Assembly: GCA_963711065.1 (NCBI GenBank)
Contig: CAVQCO010000009.1
Coordinates: 1-64,000 of the forward strand
Source: Bog-473 sp963711065
GTDB taxonomy: Bacteria > Actinomycetota > Acidimicrobiia > Acidimicrobiales > RAAP-2
Length of the DNA: 64,000 nt
Direction: 5' to 3'
The translations under genes were made by a program, and so were the position numbers. A model generated the notes under the pieces. It was not told where the DNA came from. It saw only the letters and a list, made by a program, of their open reading frames with translations, and searched no databases. Each line of letters begins with the position of its first letter. The stretch's first letter is position 1. This document shows, piece by piece, positions 1 through 9,705 of this stretch.

Positions 1-281
1 AACGTGTCTACGTCAGTACTGCCAGACCCTGACCCAGTCGATCTTCGTCGTGGCGCGCAGCGGTGTATTGCCCGGCTGGAAGCTGTCGCTGCCGCTCATG
101 CCGACCCCGGGTCCAGCGTCGCCGGGGCGAAGCGCGAGAGGTCCAGCCCGTGGTAGTGGTGGCACGACCGTGGCCCTCACGGGCTGGCACCCTGGGCTGA
201 AGATCCGTCAGGGGGCAAGCTTGGGAGGGCAGGGGGCCGAGAAGCAGAGGCAGCTTCGACGTCGAGCTAAGGATCGATCAG
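1..281. other. unassigned upstream region with inverted repeat
   Basis: No convincing coding region is visible here. A perfect 10-bp inverted repeat (CCAGCCCGTG at 143-152 and CACGGGCTGG at 178-187, 25-nt loop) could be a terminator for a gene lying before the window. An ABC ATPase partner for the permease that follows may lie upstream, but nothing in these bases shows it. Confidence 0.4.
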
Positions 282-2788
282 GTGACAGTGCCAGGCGAAG
301 CCAGCTTCCGAGGTCAATCGGTGCTGACCGTTGCCTGGTACCGGGTGCGGACGACGCTCGCCGAGAATTGGTTCGGCTATGTGTCGATCGTCCTCCTCGT
401 AGGGCTCCTCGGCGGCCTCGGGATGGCGGCCGTCGCGGGGGCACGGCGGACCCAGTCGGCCTATCCGACCTACTTGGTGCGTTCGCACGCGTCGGACCTG
501 GACGTGAACATCTACCTCAATCATGGCAACGATCTGGCGCGGAGCTACTCCGCCAAAGTGACCGGCGAGATCTCCCACCTGCATGACGTCGCGCAGACGG
601 GCAGGTGACCCCGGTCGGCAGCCTCAACGGTGTGTTCTTCGACCAGGACCAGCCGGCCGTGGCACAGGGGCGGCTCCCCGATCCCGACCGGTCCGACCAG
701 TTCATGGTGACCGTTGCCGCGGCGCGGTCGCTCGGCTGGCACGTCGGCGAACGCTTCACGATCGGGACCTACTCGTTGGCGCAGATCAATTCCGTCGGGT
801 TCGGCACGTCCAGCGAGCGACCCGTCGGCGTGTTCCGCTCCACGCTGGTCGGCATCGTGGTGCCCAACGACCAGGTGGTGACTGACGACATCGACCAGAA
901 TTGGACGAACATCCTCTTCACCCCGGCGACGACGAGACGCCTCTTCGCGGACCATCAGGCCATGTACCCCACCTACCAGCTTCGCCTGGTGCACTGGAGT
1001 GCGAACGTGCCCACGGTCGAACGCGAGATCATCGGCCTCCTCCCCCGAAACGCGATCTACAGCTTCCACGTCACGTCGGTGGTGACGACCCGGGTCGAGA
1101 CGGCGACCAAGCCCGAGTCGATCGCGGCGGGCGTCTTCGGCATCGTTGCCGGATTGGCGGCCCTGCTCCTCGCGGGACTGACCATCGGACGGATCGCCTC
1201 GTCGCGCCGGGAGGACTTGCGGGTGCTCAGGGCCTTGGGCGGCAGCCCGAGTCAGACGATCGCCGATTCGTTCCTGTGTCCCTTCGCGGCCGTCCTGGCC
1301 GGGGCAGCCCTCGCGATCGTGGTCGCATTTGGCGCTCTCGCCGTTCGCGCCGATCGGTGCGGTCCGCGCCGTCGATCCGTCACCAGGCTTCTCGGTCGAC
1401 TGGACCGTGGTCGGCATCGGTTGCGCCGTCCTGGTGTCGACGCTCGGTGCGATCGCGCTGGGCGTGGCCTACCGGGTTGCTCCACAACGGGTCGCACCGA
1501 TGGGAGAAGCCACACGGAGCAGATCACGGGTCGCCGCCGCGGTCGCCGCCGCGGGCATGCCGATCTCGGCCGTCACGGGCGTCCGCTTCGCGCTCGAACG
1601 AGGACGTGGCCGGACCGCCGTGCCCGTGCGCTCCGCTCTGGTCGGGTCCGTTCTGGCCGTGACCGTCCTGGTGTCGACGCTCACGTTCGGGAGCGGCCTC
1701 AACACGCTCGTGACACACCCGGCCCTCTACGGATGGAACTGGGACGACGCGCTCGTCGAGGTGGGGGGCGGGCAGGTGCCGCCCGTCGCGCAGCGCATGC
1801 TGGACCACGGCCCCGTCGTCGCGTCGTGGACCGGCTTCAACTACGCGGACGCACAGCTCGACGGTCAGACGGTCCCGCTCTTGCGCGTCGGGGCCGGAGC
1901 GGCCTTCTCGCCCCCCATCGTCTCCGGCCAGTCCCTCACGGGGACCCGCGAGATCGTCCTCGGCTCCGCCACCCTGGCCGAGCTCCACAAGCAGGTGGGG
2001 GACAGCGTCGTCCTGTCCTATGGCGCGGCCAAGGACGCTCCCGAGTACATCCCGCCGACGCGTTTGCGGATCGTCGGCACCGCCACGCTCCCGGCGATCG
2101 GCAATGCCGCCACACTGCACCCTTCGATGGGCACGGGGGCCGTCGTGGAGGACGATGCTGCGCCGGCTGCCTTCCGTCGCACCCTCCAGAATCCTGATCC
2201 CAACCTGAACGGTCCCGCCCTTGCCGCGGTTCGGCTACGACGTGGCGTGAGCCCCGCGGCGGGCCGTGCGGCGCTGGAACAGATCGCGCGGGCAACGACC
2301 CAGGCGCTCGCAGTGGATCCGAACGCGAACGGCACCTTCACGGTGATCGGTGTGCAGCGACCGGCAGAGATCGTCAACAACGGCTCGACGAGCAGCTTGC
2401 GCGTGTGCTCGCGCTCGGCTTGGTCTTCGGCATGCTCATCGCCCTCGGCCTGACCCTCGTGGCCTCGGTGCGGCGTCGCCGACGGGACCTCGCGCTGCTC
2501 AAGACGCTCGGCTTCGTTCGGCGCCAATTGCTGGCCACGGTGACCTGGCAGGCATCGGTGGCCGCGGTGGTGGGTATCGCCGTGGGCGTGCCGCTCGGCA
2601 TCGTGGGCGGACGCTGGTTGTGGACCCTGTTCGCCAAGGAGATCTACGCCGTTCCCTATCCCACCGTCCCCGCGAGGCTCATCACCGTCGTCGCCCTCGG
2701 TGCGCTCGTGCTGGCCAACGTCGTCGCCATCGTTCCGGGGCTGCTCGCTGCTCGGACCCCTCCCTCGCTGCTGCTCCGAGCGGAATAG
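282..2788 (+). pseudogene. FtsX/MacB-family ABC transporter permease, three frameshifts
   Basis: The protein reads through three frame changes. The first part starts at GTG 282, nine bases after a TAAGGA-like ribosome site, and has an N-terminal membrane helix (WFGYVSIVLLVGLLGGLGMA) and an extracellular MacB-like region. The frame changes near 560-600, near 1325-1332 and near 2400. Later segments carry helices before and after residues such as SSRREDLRVLRALGG and RRRRDLALLKTLGF, the cytoplasmic hallmark of FtsX permeases, which occurs twice as expected for a duplicated FtsX domain. The reassembled length is about 835 residues, normal for large two-domain FtsX proteins. All segments join without loss of domain content, so sequencing indels are as likely as true decay. 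A dedicated ATPase is not in the window. Confidence 0.75.
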
Positions 2789-2853
2789 GCGACCGGATCG
2801 TCGCGTCGCCTCCGCCACCCGCGCGTGACGACTGTCTCTTCACCTGGGAGCTG

Positions 2854-2930
2854 TGGTGGGGCTAGCTGGAATCGAACCAGCGACCTCAGCATTATCAGTG
2901 CTGCGCTCTAACCGACTGAGCTATAGCCCC
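2854..2930 (-). tRNA. tRNA-Ile (anticodon GAT), CCA encoded
   Basis: The minus strand folds as a cloverleaf. The acceptor GGGGCTA pairs with TAGCCCC. The D-arm is typical, and the anticodon stem CAGCA/TGCTG holds loop CTGATAA with anticodon GAT. The T-arm is GCTGG-TTCGATT-CCAGC. Discriminator A (2857) is followed by an encoded CCA (2856-2854). Confidence 0.95.
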
Positions 2931-3006
2931 CGATCCGGACCGGTCCTCGGAGGAGGATAAAAGCTACACCACGGTCCTGCACCCTCCGCCAGCAGGGCCC
3001 ATCCGG

Positions 3007-3717
3007 TCAGCCGTTGGCGAGCGTGGTGGCCACCAGCTTTGCCAACGCTGCGGCCCCCGGGCCGTCGATGCCGAGGTGGACGCCGTCCGCTCCGAACCAC
3101 TGTGGGTTCTGCGCCGCCAGCGTGGACCAATCGGCGACGACGACGTTGGGATACCTCGCGGCTGCGCCGGCCAGGACGGCGTTGTTGGGGCCCTGCCACG
3201 GTCGGTCGACGTGGACGTTGACGAAGACCACCCGCGACGCACCGTGCAGGATCGCCATCATGTCGTCCACGTCGGTGGCCGTGATCGGGCCGTTGGTGCC
3301 GAGCCCCACGACGACCAGTGCGCCGAGCTGCCCCTGGGCCTTCAGCCCCGCAAGGATCGACTCTCCTTCGGTCCACTGCCGGCTCACCGATGCGTCCACC
3401 TGGATCCCGGGGATGGAGGCCTTGAGCGGGTCCTGGTAGTCGAGCATCACCGAGTCGCCCACCGCGGTCACCTGACCGGCGATGAATCCGGGCCCGGCGG
3501 GAAGTGGCAGGCCGGCCGTCGTGGCGGTGGACGCCGACGTGGTGCTGGTCGATGTCGATGTCGTCGTGGAGGAACGCGGATCGCCGAGCCGCGGGTGTGG
3601 CCCGTTGGTGGACCCGTGGCTCAGCCCCACGAACGCGCCGATCGCGGCCAGCGCGACGAAGGCCAGGATCAGCAGGCGCCAGGGCCTGCGGCCCTGGGCT
3701 GTGGCATGACGAGCCAT
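3007..3717 (-). CDS. membrane-anchored SGNH/GDSL-fold hydrolase domain protein
   Basis: About 236 residues. A short basic cytoplasmic tail is followed by one hydrophobic helix (LLILAFVALAAIGAFVGL), a low-complexity Ser/Thr linker, and an extracellular SGNH domain. Block I is GDSVM (nucleophile Ser), block III is GTNG, and block V is DGVHL with the Asp-x-x-His pair. This is the soluble SGNH module often attached to peptidoglycan or polysaccharide O-acyltransferases; here it is anchored alone. The substrate is unknown, and an acyl ester on cell-surface glycan is the likely class. ATG 3717 was preferred because the helix then lies close to the N-terminus. An in-frame GTG at 3744 would add nine residues. 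It lies between tRNA-Ile and the thioesterase, both on the same strand. Confidence 0.8.
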   Translation of the reverse strand: MARHATAQGRRPWRLLILAFVALAAIGAFVGLSHGSTNGPHPRLGDPRSSTTTSTSTSTTSASTATTAGLPLPAGPGFIAGQVTAVGDSVMLDYQDPLKASIPGIQVDASVSRQWTEGESILAGLKAQGQLGALVVVGLGTNGPITATDVDDMMAILHGASRVVFVNVHVDRPWQGPNNAVLAGAAARYPNVVVADWSTLAAQNPQWFGADGVHLGIDGPGAAALAKLVATTLANG

Positions 3718-3767
3718 GCACCCAGTTTCGCCGCTCCGCCGCACGGATGGTCATCGGCACCCGTCGT

Positions 3768-4584
3768 TCAGCGGGGCAGCACCCCGTCCTCCGGCCACAG
3801 GCGCACCGCGATGGACTGGCTCGCCGTGGCGAGAAGGTCTCCGTCCTCGGACCAGAGGAAGGCGATGCCCTGGGCGTAGCCGCCGACGAGAGCGTGGATG
3901 CGGATGTCGCAGAGCACCCACTCGGTCGGCTTCAGCTGCACCATGCGAACGGTGTTGTCGAGGCTGCGGCCCATGGCCCGCCGCCCGATCGGCTGCGAGA
4001 CTGCGCCGGACACATAGTCACCGACGATGGCCAGCGTGGCTGCCGACGGGGTGAGATGGCCCGGGACCCGGGCCCACATTGCAGAATCGGGGTTCCCGGG
4101 CGTGCCGTCCATCTCCTCGAACGTCCGCCCCTTGGCCGATCGGACCTCGATGCTGTCCATGATCGTGTTGCGAAAGATCTCGGGGAGGAACCGCGGGGGG
4201 CATTCCTCGGGGCGCGGCACTTCGGGCGGCTCGACCCACACGCCGCTCATCTCGAGTTCGCTCGTCCCCAGTGCAGCGTTGACGGTCAGGATCTCGCGCC
4301 CCTCGACCCGGCCGACCGCCCGCCCCTGTGTGACGTGTCCGCCGACGGCGGCGAGCGTGACCTCCCACTGCAGTTCCGAGCCGACCAGCGCGTAGGACAG
4401 GTACTGACCCGTGGCCCACACCGTGGGTCGCCCGGACGCGGCCTCGAGCGCCACCAGAGCGCCGCCGAGGCCGCATCCCCCGAACAGGAAGTTGCCAGGG
4501 GTCGTCAGCTGGGGCACCACGCGGCATGCGCCAGTGCAGGTCGTCACCGTCCGGCTCCATGCCGAGGAAGGTGCGGGCGTCCAC
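3768..4584 (-). CDS. TesB-like acyl-CoA thioesterase, one frameshift
   Basis: Likely a double-hotdog acyl-CoA thioesterase that hydrolyses acyl-CoA to free acid and CoA in the cytoplasm. The main reading frame gives 259 residues with the family's N-terminal GNFLFGG block, and a C-terminal half ending in an SQSIAVRLWPE-like strand. The N-terminus lies in another frame: residues DARTFLGMEPDGDDLHWRMPR read from GTG 4584 and join to VVPQLTTPGNFLFGG after a one- or two-base slip near 4520 in a CGCG run. A TAGGGT hexamer (4593-4598) sits 8 nt before the GTG, which fits a leaderless start. If the frame break is real, the protein loses its first 25 residues. Specificity cannot be told from sequence. 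Confidence 0.72.
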
Positions 4585-4662
4585 GGGGGCGCACCCTACA
4601 TCGGGGGGCAAACGGCAGAGGCTCTACAATTGCCCTTCCCGGTAGCCCGACGTCCTTCACCC

Positions 4663-4735
4663 GGGGGTGTAGCTCAGCTGGAAGAGCGGCGGCTTTGCAA
4701 GCCGTAGGTCGAGGGTTCGAGTCCCTTCACCTCCA
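4663..4735 (+). tRNA. tRNA-Ala (anticodon TGC)
   Basis: The acceptor GGGGGTG pairs with CACCTCC. The anticodon loop TTTGCAA is closed by CGGCT/AGCCG-type pairing, and a TTCGAGT T-loop is present. Discriminator A is at 4735; no CCA is encoded. Confidence 0.95.
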
Positions 4736-4829
4736 CTGCGTGGGCCTGACTCCACGTGTGAGAGTTCGGTAGGTCTGTCTCACTCTGGCTCCGGTACCCG
4801 TGTCTGCCACCCGAGCCCAGGAGGCCGTC

Positions 4830-5165
4830 ATGGCACTAGCGGAGCTTTCGATGCTTGAGCAGCGCTATCTCGCCGTCCGAGAGGTGCTCGACACCAGCGC
4901 CACGGTGACCGACGTGGCCGCCCGCCACGGGGTGGACCGCAGAACCTTGCACCGGTGGCTCCTTCGCTATGCCAACGACGGGATCGGGGCGCTGGCAGAG
5001 AAGAGCTCCAAGTCCGACCGTTGTCCGCACCAGCGCTCTGCCGTCATCGAAGCTCGCATCATGTCGATGCGAACCGTGCATCCGGGGCTGGGGACCGCGG
5101 ACGATCCTGGCCAAGTTGCGCAAGGAGTTCGACGAGGTGCCGTCGCGCTCGGGGATCTATCGCTG
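4830..5165 (+). pseudogene. IS481-type transposase, N-terminal remnant
   Basis: The segment starts at ATG 4830 behind a good ribosome site (AGGAGG, 5 nt before). It encodes an N-terminal helix-turn-helix: SATVTDVAARHGVDRRTLHRW is the recognition part (split here as SATVTDVAARHG and VDRRTLHRW). A region matching IS481-family transposases follows (IEARIMSMRTVHPG, then GPRTILAKLRKEF). A one-base frame change near 5090 separates these two blocks. The DDE catalytic core is missing entirely, since the sequence stops about 110 residues in, just before the next gene. No terminal inverted repeats were found. The remnant sits directly after tRNA-Ala. Confidence 0.7.
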
Positions 5166-5213
5166 CTCGAGGCATTCGACTCGAGAGGTTGTCGATATCC
5201 CTAGCATCCGTCC

Positions 5214-5768
5214 GTGCTCGCACTGCTGCTGGTCGCCCTCTCGGTCGGCTTGGACAATTTCGGTGCGGCGACGGCCCTCGGTGTCTCCGGCACGGGTCGG
5301 CGCCTGCGCCTCCGGGTGGCGGTCGTCTTCGGCCTGTTCGAGGCGGCCATGCCGCTGCTCGGCCTGCTGGTCGGGGACACGGTGGCCCGCTCCCTGGGTG
5401 GCCACACCAAGCTCGTGGCCGGCCTCGTCCTGTGCCTGGCCGGGATCTATGCCCTCGTGCAGGACTTCCGCTCCGGCACGCCGGAGGAGATCGAGGACAG
5501 GCAGCTCGACGGTCCGGGTCTCGGGCAACTGCTCGTCCTCGGTGCGGCGCTGAGCATCGACAACCTGGCCATCGGGTTCGCCCTCGGCACGTACCACGTG
5601 AACGTCGTCGTGGCCGCGGTGGTCATCGGGATGGTGAGCATCGGGCTGACGTTGGTCGGGCTCGAGCTCGGCCAGCGCCTCGGCCCGCGCCTCGGCAGCT
5701 GGGGTGGGCGCGTCGGCGGCATCATCCTCGTCGCCGTCGGTGTCGCCGTCGCGGCCGGCGGACTCTAG
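5214..5768 (+). CDS. MntP/YtaF-family manganese efflux protein
   Basis: A 184-residue, six-helix membrane protein. The two family repeats each begin with an Asp-Asn pair in a helix: SVGLDNFGAATALG near residue 10 and LSIDNLAIGFALG near residue 105. These acidic residues line the cation path in MntP. Length matches MntP (about 190 residues). Start GTG 5214 has no Shine-Dalgarno but lies 6 nt after TAGCAT (5202-5207), a leaderless arrangement. It follows the transposase remnant and converges with the next minus-strand gene 20 bp away. The likely role is Mn2+ export; other divalent cations are possible. Confidence 0.8.
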   Translation: MLALLLVALSVGLDNFGAATALGVSGTGRRLRLRVAVVFGLFEAAMPLLGLLVGDTVARSLGGHTKLVAGLVLCLAGIYALVQDFRSGTPEEIEDRQLDGPGLGQLLVLGAALSIDNLAIGFALGTYHVNVVVAAVVIGMVSIGLTLVGLELGQRLGPRLGSWGGRVGGIILVAVGVAVAAGGL

Positions 5769-5789
5769 GGCAGTCCACCCGATCGAGGT

Positions 5790-6360
5790 CTACGCGAGCT
5801 CCCGCAGAATCGCGACACCGGCCCCGGACAGATCGTCCAGCGCCGCCTCGCGCCCCGTCATCGCCATCAGGATGGCCAGGATGGGCCCGGCCACCTCCGG
5901 CCCCGACCCGTGGGCCCAGTCGACGTCGGTGGCCCGCAGCATGACCCCGGTGATCCGGCGCTTCGTGCCGAGGAAGAGGTTGGAGCCCTTGTAGAAGTCC
6001 GCCGCCTGCACCACCGCGCTCGTGGGATAGGACCGCCGGAGGCCCAACGGCCGACGGATGTCCTCCGCGTGGACGATCGTCTCGCCGAGGATCGTGTTCT
6101 TGAGGCCCGGCGGCCGCCTCGAGGCGAGCACGTCTTCGAAGTGCGCGAGTGTCTCGGCCCCCGACGCCCCCTTCTCGGTGGCGATGTCCTTCGCCTGCAT
6201 CCGGCGGAGGTTGAATCCCGAGCCGACGAGGTTGGGGAAGAAGGAGGTGGGGGTGACCTTGGCCAGGGCGGTCATGTGGGCCAGCACGTCTTGGACCGTC
6301 CAGCGGCCGCACAGCGACGGTGTCGACCACTGCTGCTCGGTGAGCGGCCGCGTCGATCAT
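5790..6360 (-). CDS. mycothiol-dependent maleylpyruvate isomerase-family protein, one frameshift
   Basis: The main frame encodes 165 residues of the DinB-like four-helix family annotated as maleylpyruvate isomerase, mycothiol-dependent. The N-terminal LCGRWTVQDVLAHMTAL block contains the first metal-ligand His. A central IVHAEDIRRPLG block and a C-terminal substrate-side block complete the family pattern. The first block lies upstream of the ATG at 6287. It connects to ATG 6360 (MIDAAA) only if one base is changed near 6340, because an in-frame TGA otherwise precedes it. The family conjugates or isomerises substrates with mycothiol as cofactor; the substrate here is unknown. It faces a second family member at 6442 in divergent orientation. 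Confidence 0.7.
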
Positions 6361-6441
6361 CGGTGGGTCACAACCTAGGGAACGCCCGCACCGTGGGCAA
6401 CGGCACCGGCACCGGCACCGGGAGGATTAACGTCCGCCGCG

Positions 6442-7074
6442 ATGCCTGGCGTTCCCCGCGACACCGTCCTGAACTTGTACGACGAGGGGGTCGACGCGTT
6501 CGCCGCGCTGGCGAGGACGTTGGGGCCCGACGCCTGGGGCCGTGTCGCCTGTGGCGAGTGGACCGCCCAGGAACTGGCCCGGCACGTCCTCGCCGTGGCC
6601 GGGTGGTATCACGATTGGCTGGACCGGGCCGAGCGGGGTGACGGCGCGGCCCCCTTCGCCGTGACCGAGCTGGCGGTACGCAACGCGGCCGAGCTCGAGG
6701 GGCTGTCCGGACTCTCGGGCCCGGAGGCGGCGCGCCGGTTCGCCGCCCGGGCCGGCGCCTACCGTGCCCGCCTGCCCGCTCGGTGGGACCTTCCCTACGG
6801 GTACCCGCGGGGGACGGTCACCGCCGGCCTGCACGCCGGCACGGCCGCCTGCGAGTGGCACCTGCACGCGTGGGACCTGGCCCATGCGTCGGGGCACGGC
6901 CACCGACCCTCGGACGCCGCAGCCCTCTACGCCGCCGTCGGCGAATGTCTGGCGGCCGCCCAGGGCGCCCTGTTGGGGCGGGTCGCGGCGGCGCTCACCC
7001 CGCTCGGCGCGCGCCTCCGACCGTGGGAGGCGCTGCTCAGGCGATCGGGTCGGGCGCCGGGCGCGGACGACTGA
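6442..7074 (+). CDS. DinB-fold, mycothiol-dependent maleylpyruvate isomerase-like protein
   Basis: 210 residues. It opens with a long helix, then ACGEWTAQELARHVLAV, in which Glu-Trp-Thr followed by His is the family's first metal-binding block. The second block is HAGTAACEWHLHAWDLA near residue 132-148, supplying further His ligands. It is probably a metal- and mycothiol-dependent transferase or isomerase in the cytoplasm. ATG 6442 is preceded by GGAGGATTAACG; TAACGT ends 8 nt before the ATG, so translation could be led or leaderless. It is divergent from the related gene at 5790-6360, but similarity between the two is low, so they are not a recent duplication. Confidence 0.75.
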   Translation: MPGVPRDTVLNLYDEGVDAFAALARTLGPDAWGRVACGEWTAQELARHVLAVAGWYHDWLDRAERGDGAAPFAVTELAVRNAAELEGLSGLSGPEAARRFAARAGAYRARLPARWDLPYGYPRGTVTAGLHAGTAACEWHLHAWDLAHASGHGHRPSDAAALYAAVGECLAAAQGALLGRVAAALTPLGARLRPWEALLRRSGRAPGADD

Positions 7075-7077
7075 GGC

Positions 7078-7404
7078 TCAACGCCAGCCCACGCGGCGCA
7101 GGACGTGGGAGCGGCACCGGCCTGCCCGGGATCCCTCGAAGGTGCAGAGCGGCTCGCTCAGGCAGCCGCAGCCGATGGCCTGCCCGTGGCACACGGGGCA
7201 GCGCTCGATGCAGCAACCCGGATGGTGCACCCCGCCGAGCGGCGTCCCGCAGTCCCGGCACTCCTCGGGCTCGTAGCGATGCCGCGGCCGGAGCTCCTGG
7301 CCCCAGCGGACCGGGGCGTAGGGCTTCCCGGCGATCACGACGGGGTCGGTCAGGCAGCTGATTCCATCGGTCATCTCGCCGCCACAGTGCGAACAAATGG
7401 CCAT
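7078..7404 (-). CDS. small cysteine-rich zinc-binding-type protein
   Basis: 108 residues with 13 cysteines, arranged as CSHC, ECRDC, GCC, RCPVC and GCGC clusters plus singles. This pattern implies two or more structural zinc sites of the ribbon type. No enzyme motif is visible. ATG 7404 is chosen because AAGGAGG lies immediately upstream; a longer start at 7422 has no such site. It is convergent with the gene before it (4-bp gap) and divergent from the SDR. Function unknown; the family seems to be a conserved actinobacterial orphan. Confidence 0.7.
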   Translation of the reverse strand: MAICSHCGGEMTDGISCLTDPVVIAGKPYAPVRWGQELRPRHRYEPEECRDCGTPLGGVHHPGCCIERCPVCHGQAIGCGCLSEPLCTFEGSRAGRCRSHVLRRVGWR

Positions 7405-7484
7405 GATCCTCCTTTTACTCAACCCTGTCGCCGATCATCTCAGGCTCGTGTGACAGCGGCGCGGATGGCCGCCGCCCGCTGCCC

Positions 7485-7490
7485 TACGCT
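7485..7490 (+). promoter_or_regulatory. leaderless -10 element of the SDR gene
   Basis: TACGCT (TANNNT consensus) ends exactly 7 nt before ATG 7498. No Shine-Dalgarno lies in between, so the transcript probably starts at or within a base of the ATG. Confidence 0.5.
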
Positions 7491-7497
7491 GCGCCCC

Positions 7498-8325
7498 ATG
7501 ACGAGCGCAGAGGGCAAGGTGCAGAGCGGGGAGGCCGCCGCGACCGGGCTCCTGTCGGGCAAGGTGTGCGTGGTGTCGGGCGTCGGCCCCGGCCTCGGAC
7601 GCCAGGCGGCGCGGGCGCTGGCCACCCACGGCGCCGACCTGGTGCTGGCCGCCCGCCGTCAGTCGAGCCTCGACGACGTCCTGGCCGAGGTGTCGTCGGC
7701 CGGGGCACGCGCCATCGCCGTGCCGACCAACATCGTGGACCCCGACGCCTGCGCCCGCCTGATGGCGGCCGGTGCAGAAGAGTTCGGCGGCGTCGACGTG
7801 CTGGTGAACAACGCGTTCCGGCCGGACGTCTTCCAGAGCTTCGAGGACGTCGACCTCACCGTGTGGCGCAAGATCATGGACGTCAACGTCTTCGGGTCGT
7901 TGCAGATGACCCGGGCGGCGGTGCCCTTCATGCGCCGGCGCGGCGGCGGCTCCGTGGTGATGGTGGCGTCCATGGTGGCCCGCCAGCCCCAGCCGGGACA
8001 GGGTGGCTATGCGATCTCGAAGGGGGCGCTCCTGACGGCGACGCGGGTGTTGGCCGACGAGCTCGGCCCCGTCAACATCCGCGTCAACGCCGTGGTGCCG
8101 GGCTGGATGGCGGGCCCCTCTGTCGACATGTACATCGAGATGACGTCGATCGGCCGGGACGTCCCCGCCCAAGTGGTGGTCGACGAGCTCAACGCCCGCG
8201 TGCCGCTGGGTCGGATCCCGAGCGACGAGGACGTGGCGGGCTCCATCGTGTATCTCGCCTCGGACCTGAGCCGCGCCATGACCGGGCAGGCGCTCGATAC
8301 GAACGGCGGCGAGATCTTCGCCTGA
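7498..8325 (+). CDS. short-chain dehydrogenase/reductase (SDR)
   Basis: 275 residues, classical SDR size. The N-terminal Rossmann motif is SGVGPGLGRQ (TGxxxGxG type). NNAF follows the fourth strand, then the catalytic Ser in MVASM and the Tyr-x-x-x-Lys pair in GYAISKGALL. A C-terminal NGGEIFA ending replaces the usual DGG block. It oxidises or reduces an alcohol or keto group with NAD(P). An Arg pair after strand 2 (AARRQSS) suggests NADP(H). The substrate is unknown, and no pathway genes adjoin. Start ATG 7498 is supported by the leaderless -10 element at 7485-7490. Confidence 0.88.
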   Translation: MTSAEGKVQSGEAAATGLLSGKVCVVSGVGPGLGRQAARALATHGADLVLAARRQSSLDDVLAEVSSAGARAIAVPTNIVDPDACARLMAAGAEEFGGVDVLVNNAFRPDVFQSFEDVDLTVWRKIMDVNVFGSLQMTRAAVPFMRRRGGGSVVMVASMVARQPQPGQGGYAISKGALLTATRVLADELGPVNIRVNAVVPGWMAGPSVDMYIEMTSIGRDVPAQVVVDELNARVPLGRIPSDEDVAGSIVYLASDLSRAMTGQALDTNGGEIFA

Positions 8326-8613
8326 GCCGCTTGGCGCCGCGCAACGTCCTTGCGTCGTCGCACCAGCTCGTTGACAACGGGGGTGGGGTCGTTCACAGTT
8401 CACAGGCTATGAGCATTGCGACCGCACCCACGCCCGCCCGACGGGACCAAGCCGGGTGTGCTCCGTGCCTGCCAACGCGCCTCGTCGGAGGGTGAGCCGT
8501 TGGTGGCGCTGAGCGCCACCGGACGACACACGAGGCAACACCGACGAAGAGCAGGCCGACCCGAACCGTTCGGGTGGCCCCGACCGTGCGCAGACGCACG
8601 TAGAGACAGAGCA

Positions 8614-9702
8614 ATGAACGACATCCACCGCTCGCCGCAGCGGTTGTTGGCGATCAACGACAGTGACACCGTCAACGACGCCATCGACCTGCTGTTCATC
8701 GAGCAGCACATCTCAGGCTCCCACCCGTTCGCACAGAGCGGCTTCTTGGCGCGCGTCCGGGAGGATGCGCCCCTGATGCCGCCGGGCACCACACCGACCC
8801 GGGTCGCGCAGAACGATGGCGACCGGTCGGTCCTGGCGGCCGGACCGGGCTGGATCCTGTGCGCCACCCGGTGGCAGCACGGCAACGCCCGCGTGTCGGT
8901 GGCCGCCGAGTCCCAGGAACTGGCCAGGGATGTCTTCGAGCGGGCCACCCGCGACGCCCAGGTCGCCCCGACCATCGACCGTGACAAGGCCGACGTGGGG
9001 TTCTGGCATCTCGGCCAGCGCGGCCCCGTGCGCACCGAGCGCTCGTTGCGGGTCCAGGAGTGGGCCGCCATCCGCCGGAACTATGCGAACGGCAGCGCGT
9101 CGGCGCTCGACAACCTGATGTCGATGACGCGCGACGCCCTCCCGGGCAAGCTGCTGCTGCTCCACGGGCCGCCGGGCACGGGCAAGACGACCGCACTGCG
9201 CGCGCTGGCCGACGCCTGGCGGTCCTGGTGCCAGTTCGACTACGTGCTCGACCCCGAGCGGCTCTTCGAAAGTTCCGACTACCTGCTGAACATCGCGCTC
9301 GGCGAGGGTGACGAGGACGAATCCTCCCGGGCTCGACTCCTCGTGCTCGAGGACTGCGACGAGCTGATCGCCTCCACGGCCAAGGACCGTTCTGGCCAAG
9401 GCCTGGCCCGCCTGCTCAACCTCACCGACGGCCTCCTCGGCCAGGGCCTGTCGCTCCTCGTGGCCCTCACGACCAACGAGCCGCTGACCTCGCTGCACGC
9501 CGCCATCGCCCGGCCCGGTCGCTGCATCGCCGAAATCGAGGTGGGCGCCCTCGGCGAGACCGAGGCGCGGGCATGGCTCGGGCGCGACCTGCCGGCACGG
9601 CCCCAGGCCGGCTACTCGCTCGCCGAACTGGTCGCCATCCGGGACGGGACCGAGCCGGTGCAGGCCCGTGCCGTCCCACGACGGGTCGGCCAGTACCTCT
9701 GA
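8614..9702 (+). CDS. AAA-type ATPase with DUF5925-like N-terminal domain
   Basis: 362 residues. The N-terminal 150 residues are a domain seen in actinobacterial ATPases (DUF5925 type); its role is unknown. The AAA module follows: Walker A GPPGTGKTT near residue 191-199, Walker B LLVLEDCDEL near 246, a sensor-1-like TTNEP, and an arginine-finger region AIARPGRC. It is therefore a ring-forming P-loop ATPase, probably acting on protein. Start ATG 8614 was taken as the first Met after a stretch (8326-8613) with no clear coding signal; the frame is open further upstream. TTGACA at 8371-8376 in that stretch may be a -35 element. It converges with the LCP gene (3-bp gap). Confidence 0.75.
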   Translation: MNDIHRSPQRLLAINDSDTVNDAIDLLFIEQHISGSHPFAQSGFLARVREDAPLMPPGTTPTRVAQNDGDRSVLAAGPGWILCATRWQHGNARVSVAAESQELARDVFERATRDAQVAPTIDRDKADVGFWHLGQRGPVRTERSLRVQEWAAIRRNYANGSASALDNLMSMTRDALPGKLLLLHGPPGTGKTTALRALADAWRSWCQFDYVLDPERLFESSDYLLNIALGEGDEDESSRARLLVLEDCDELIASTAKDRSGQGLARLLNLTDGLLGQGLSLLVALTTNEPLTSLHAAIARPGRCIAEIEVGALGETEARAWLGRDLPARPQAGYSLAELVAIRDGTEPVQARAVPRRVGQYL

Positions 9703-9705
9703 GGG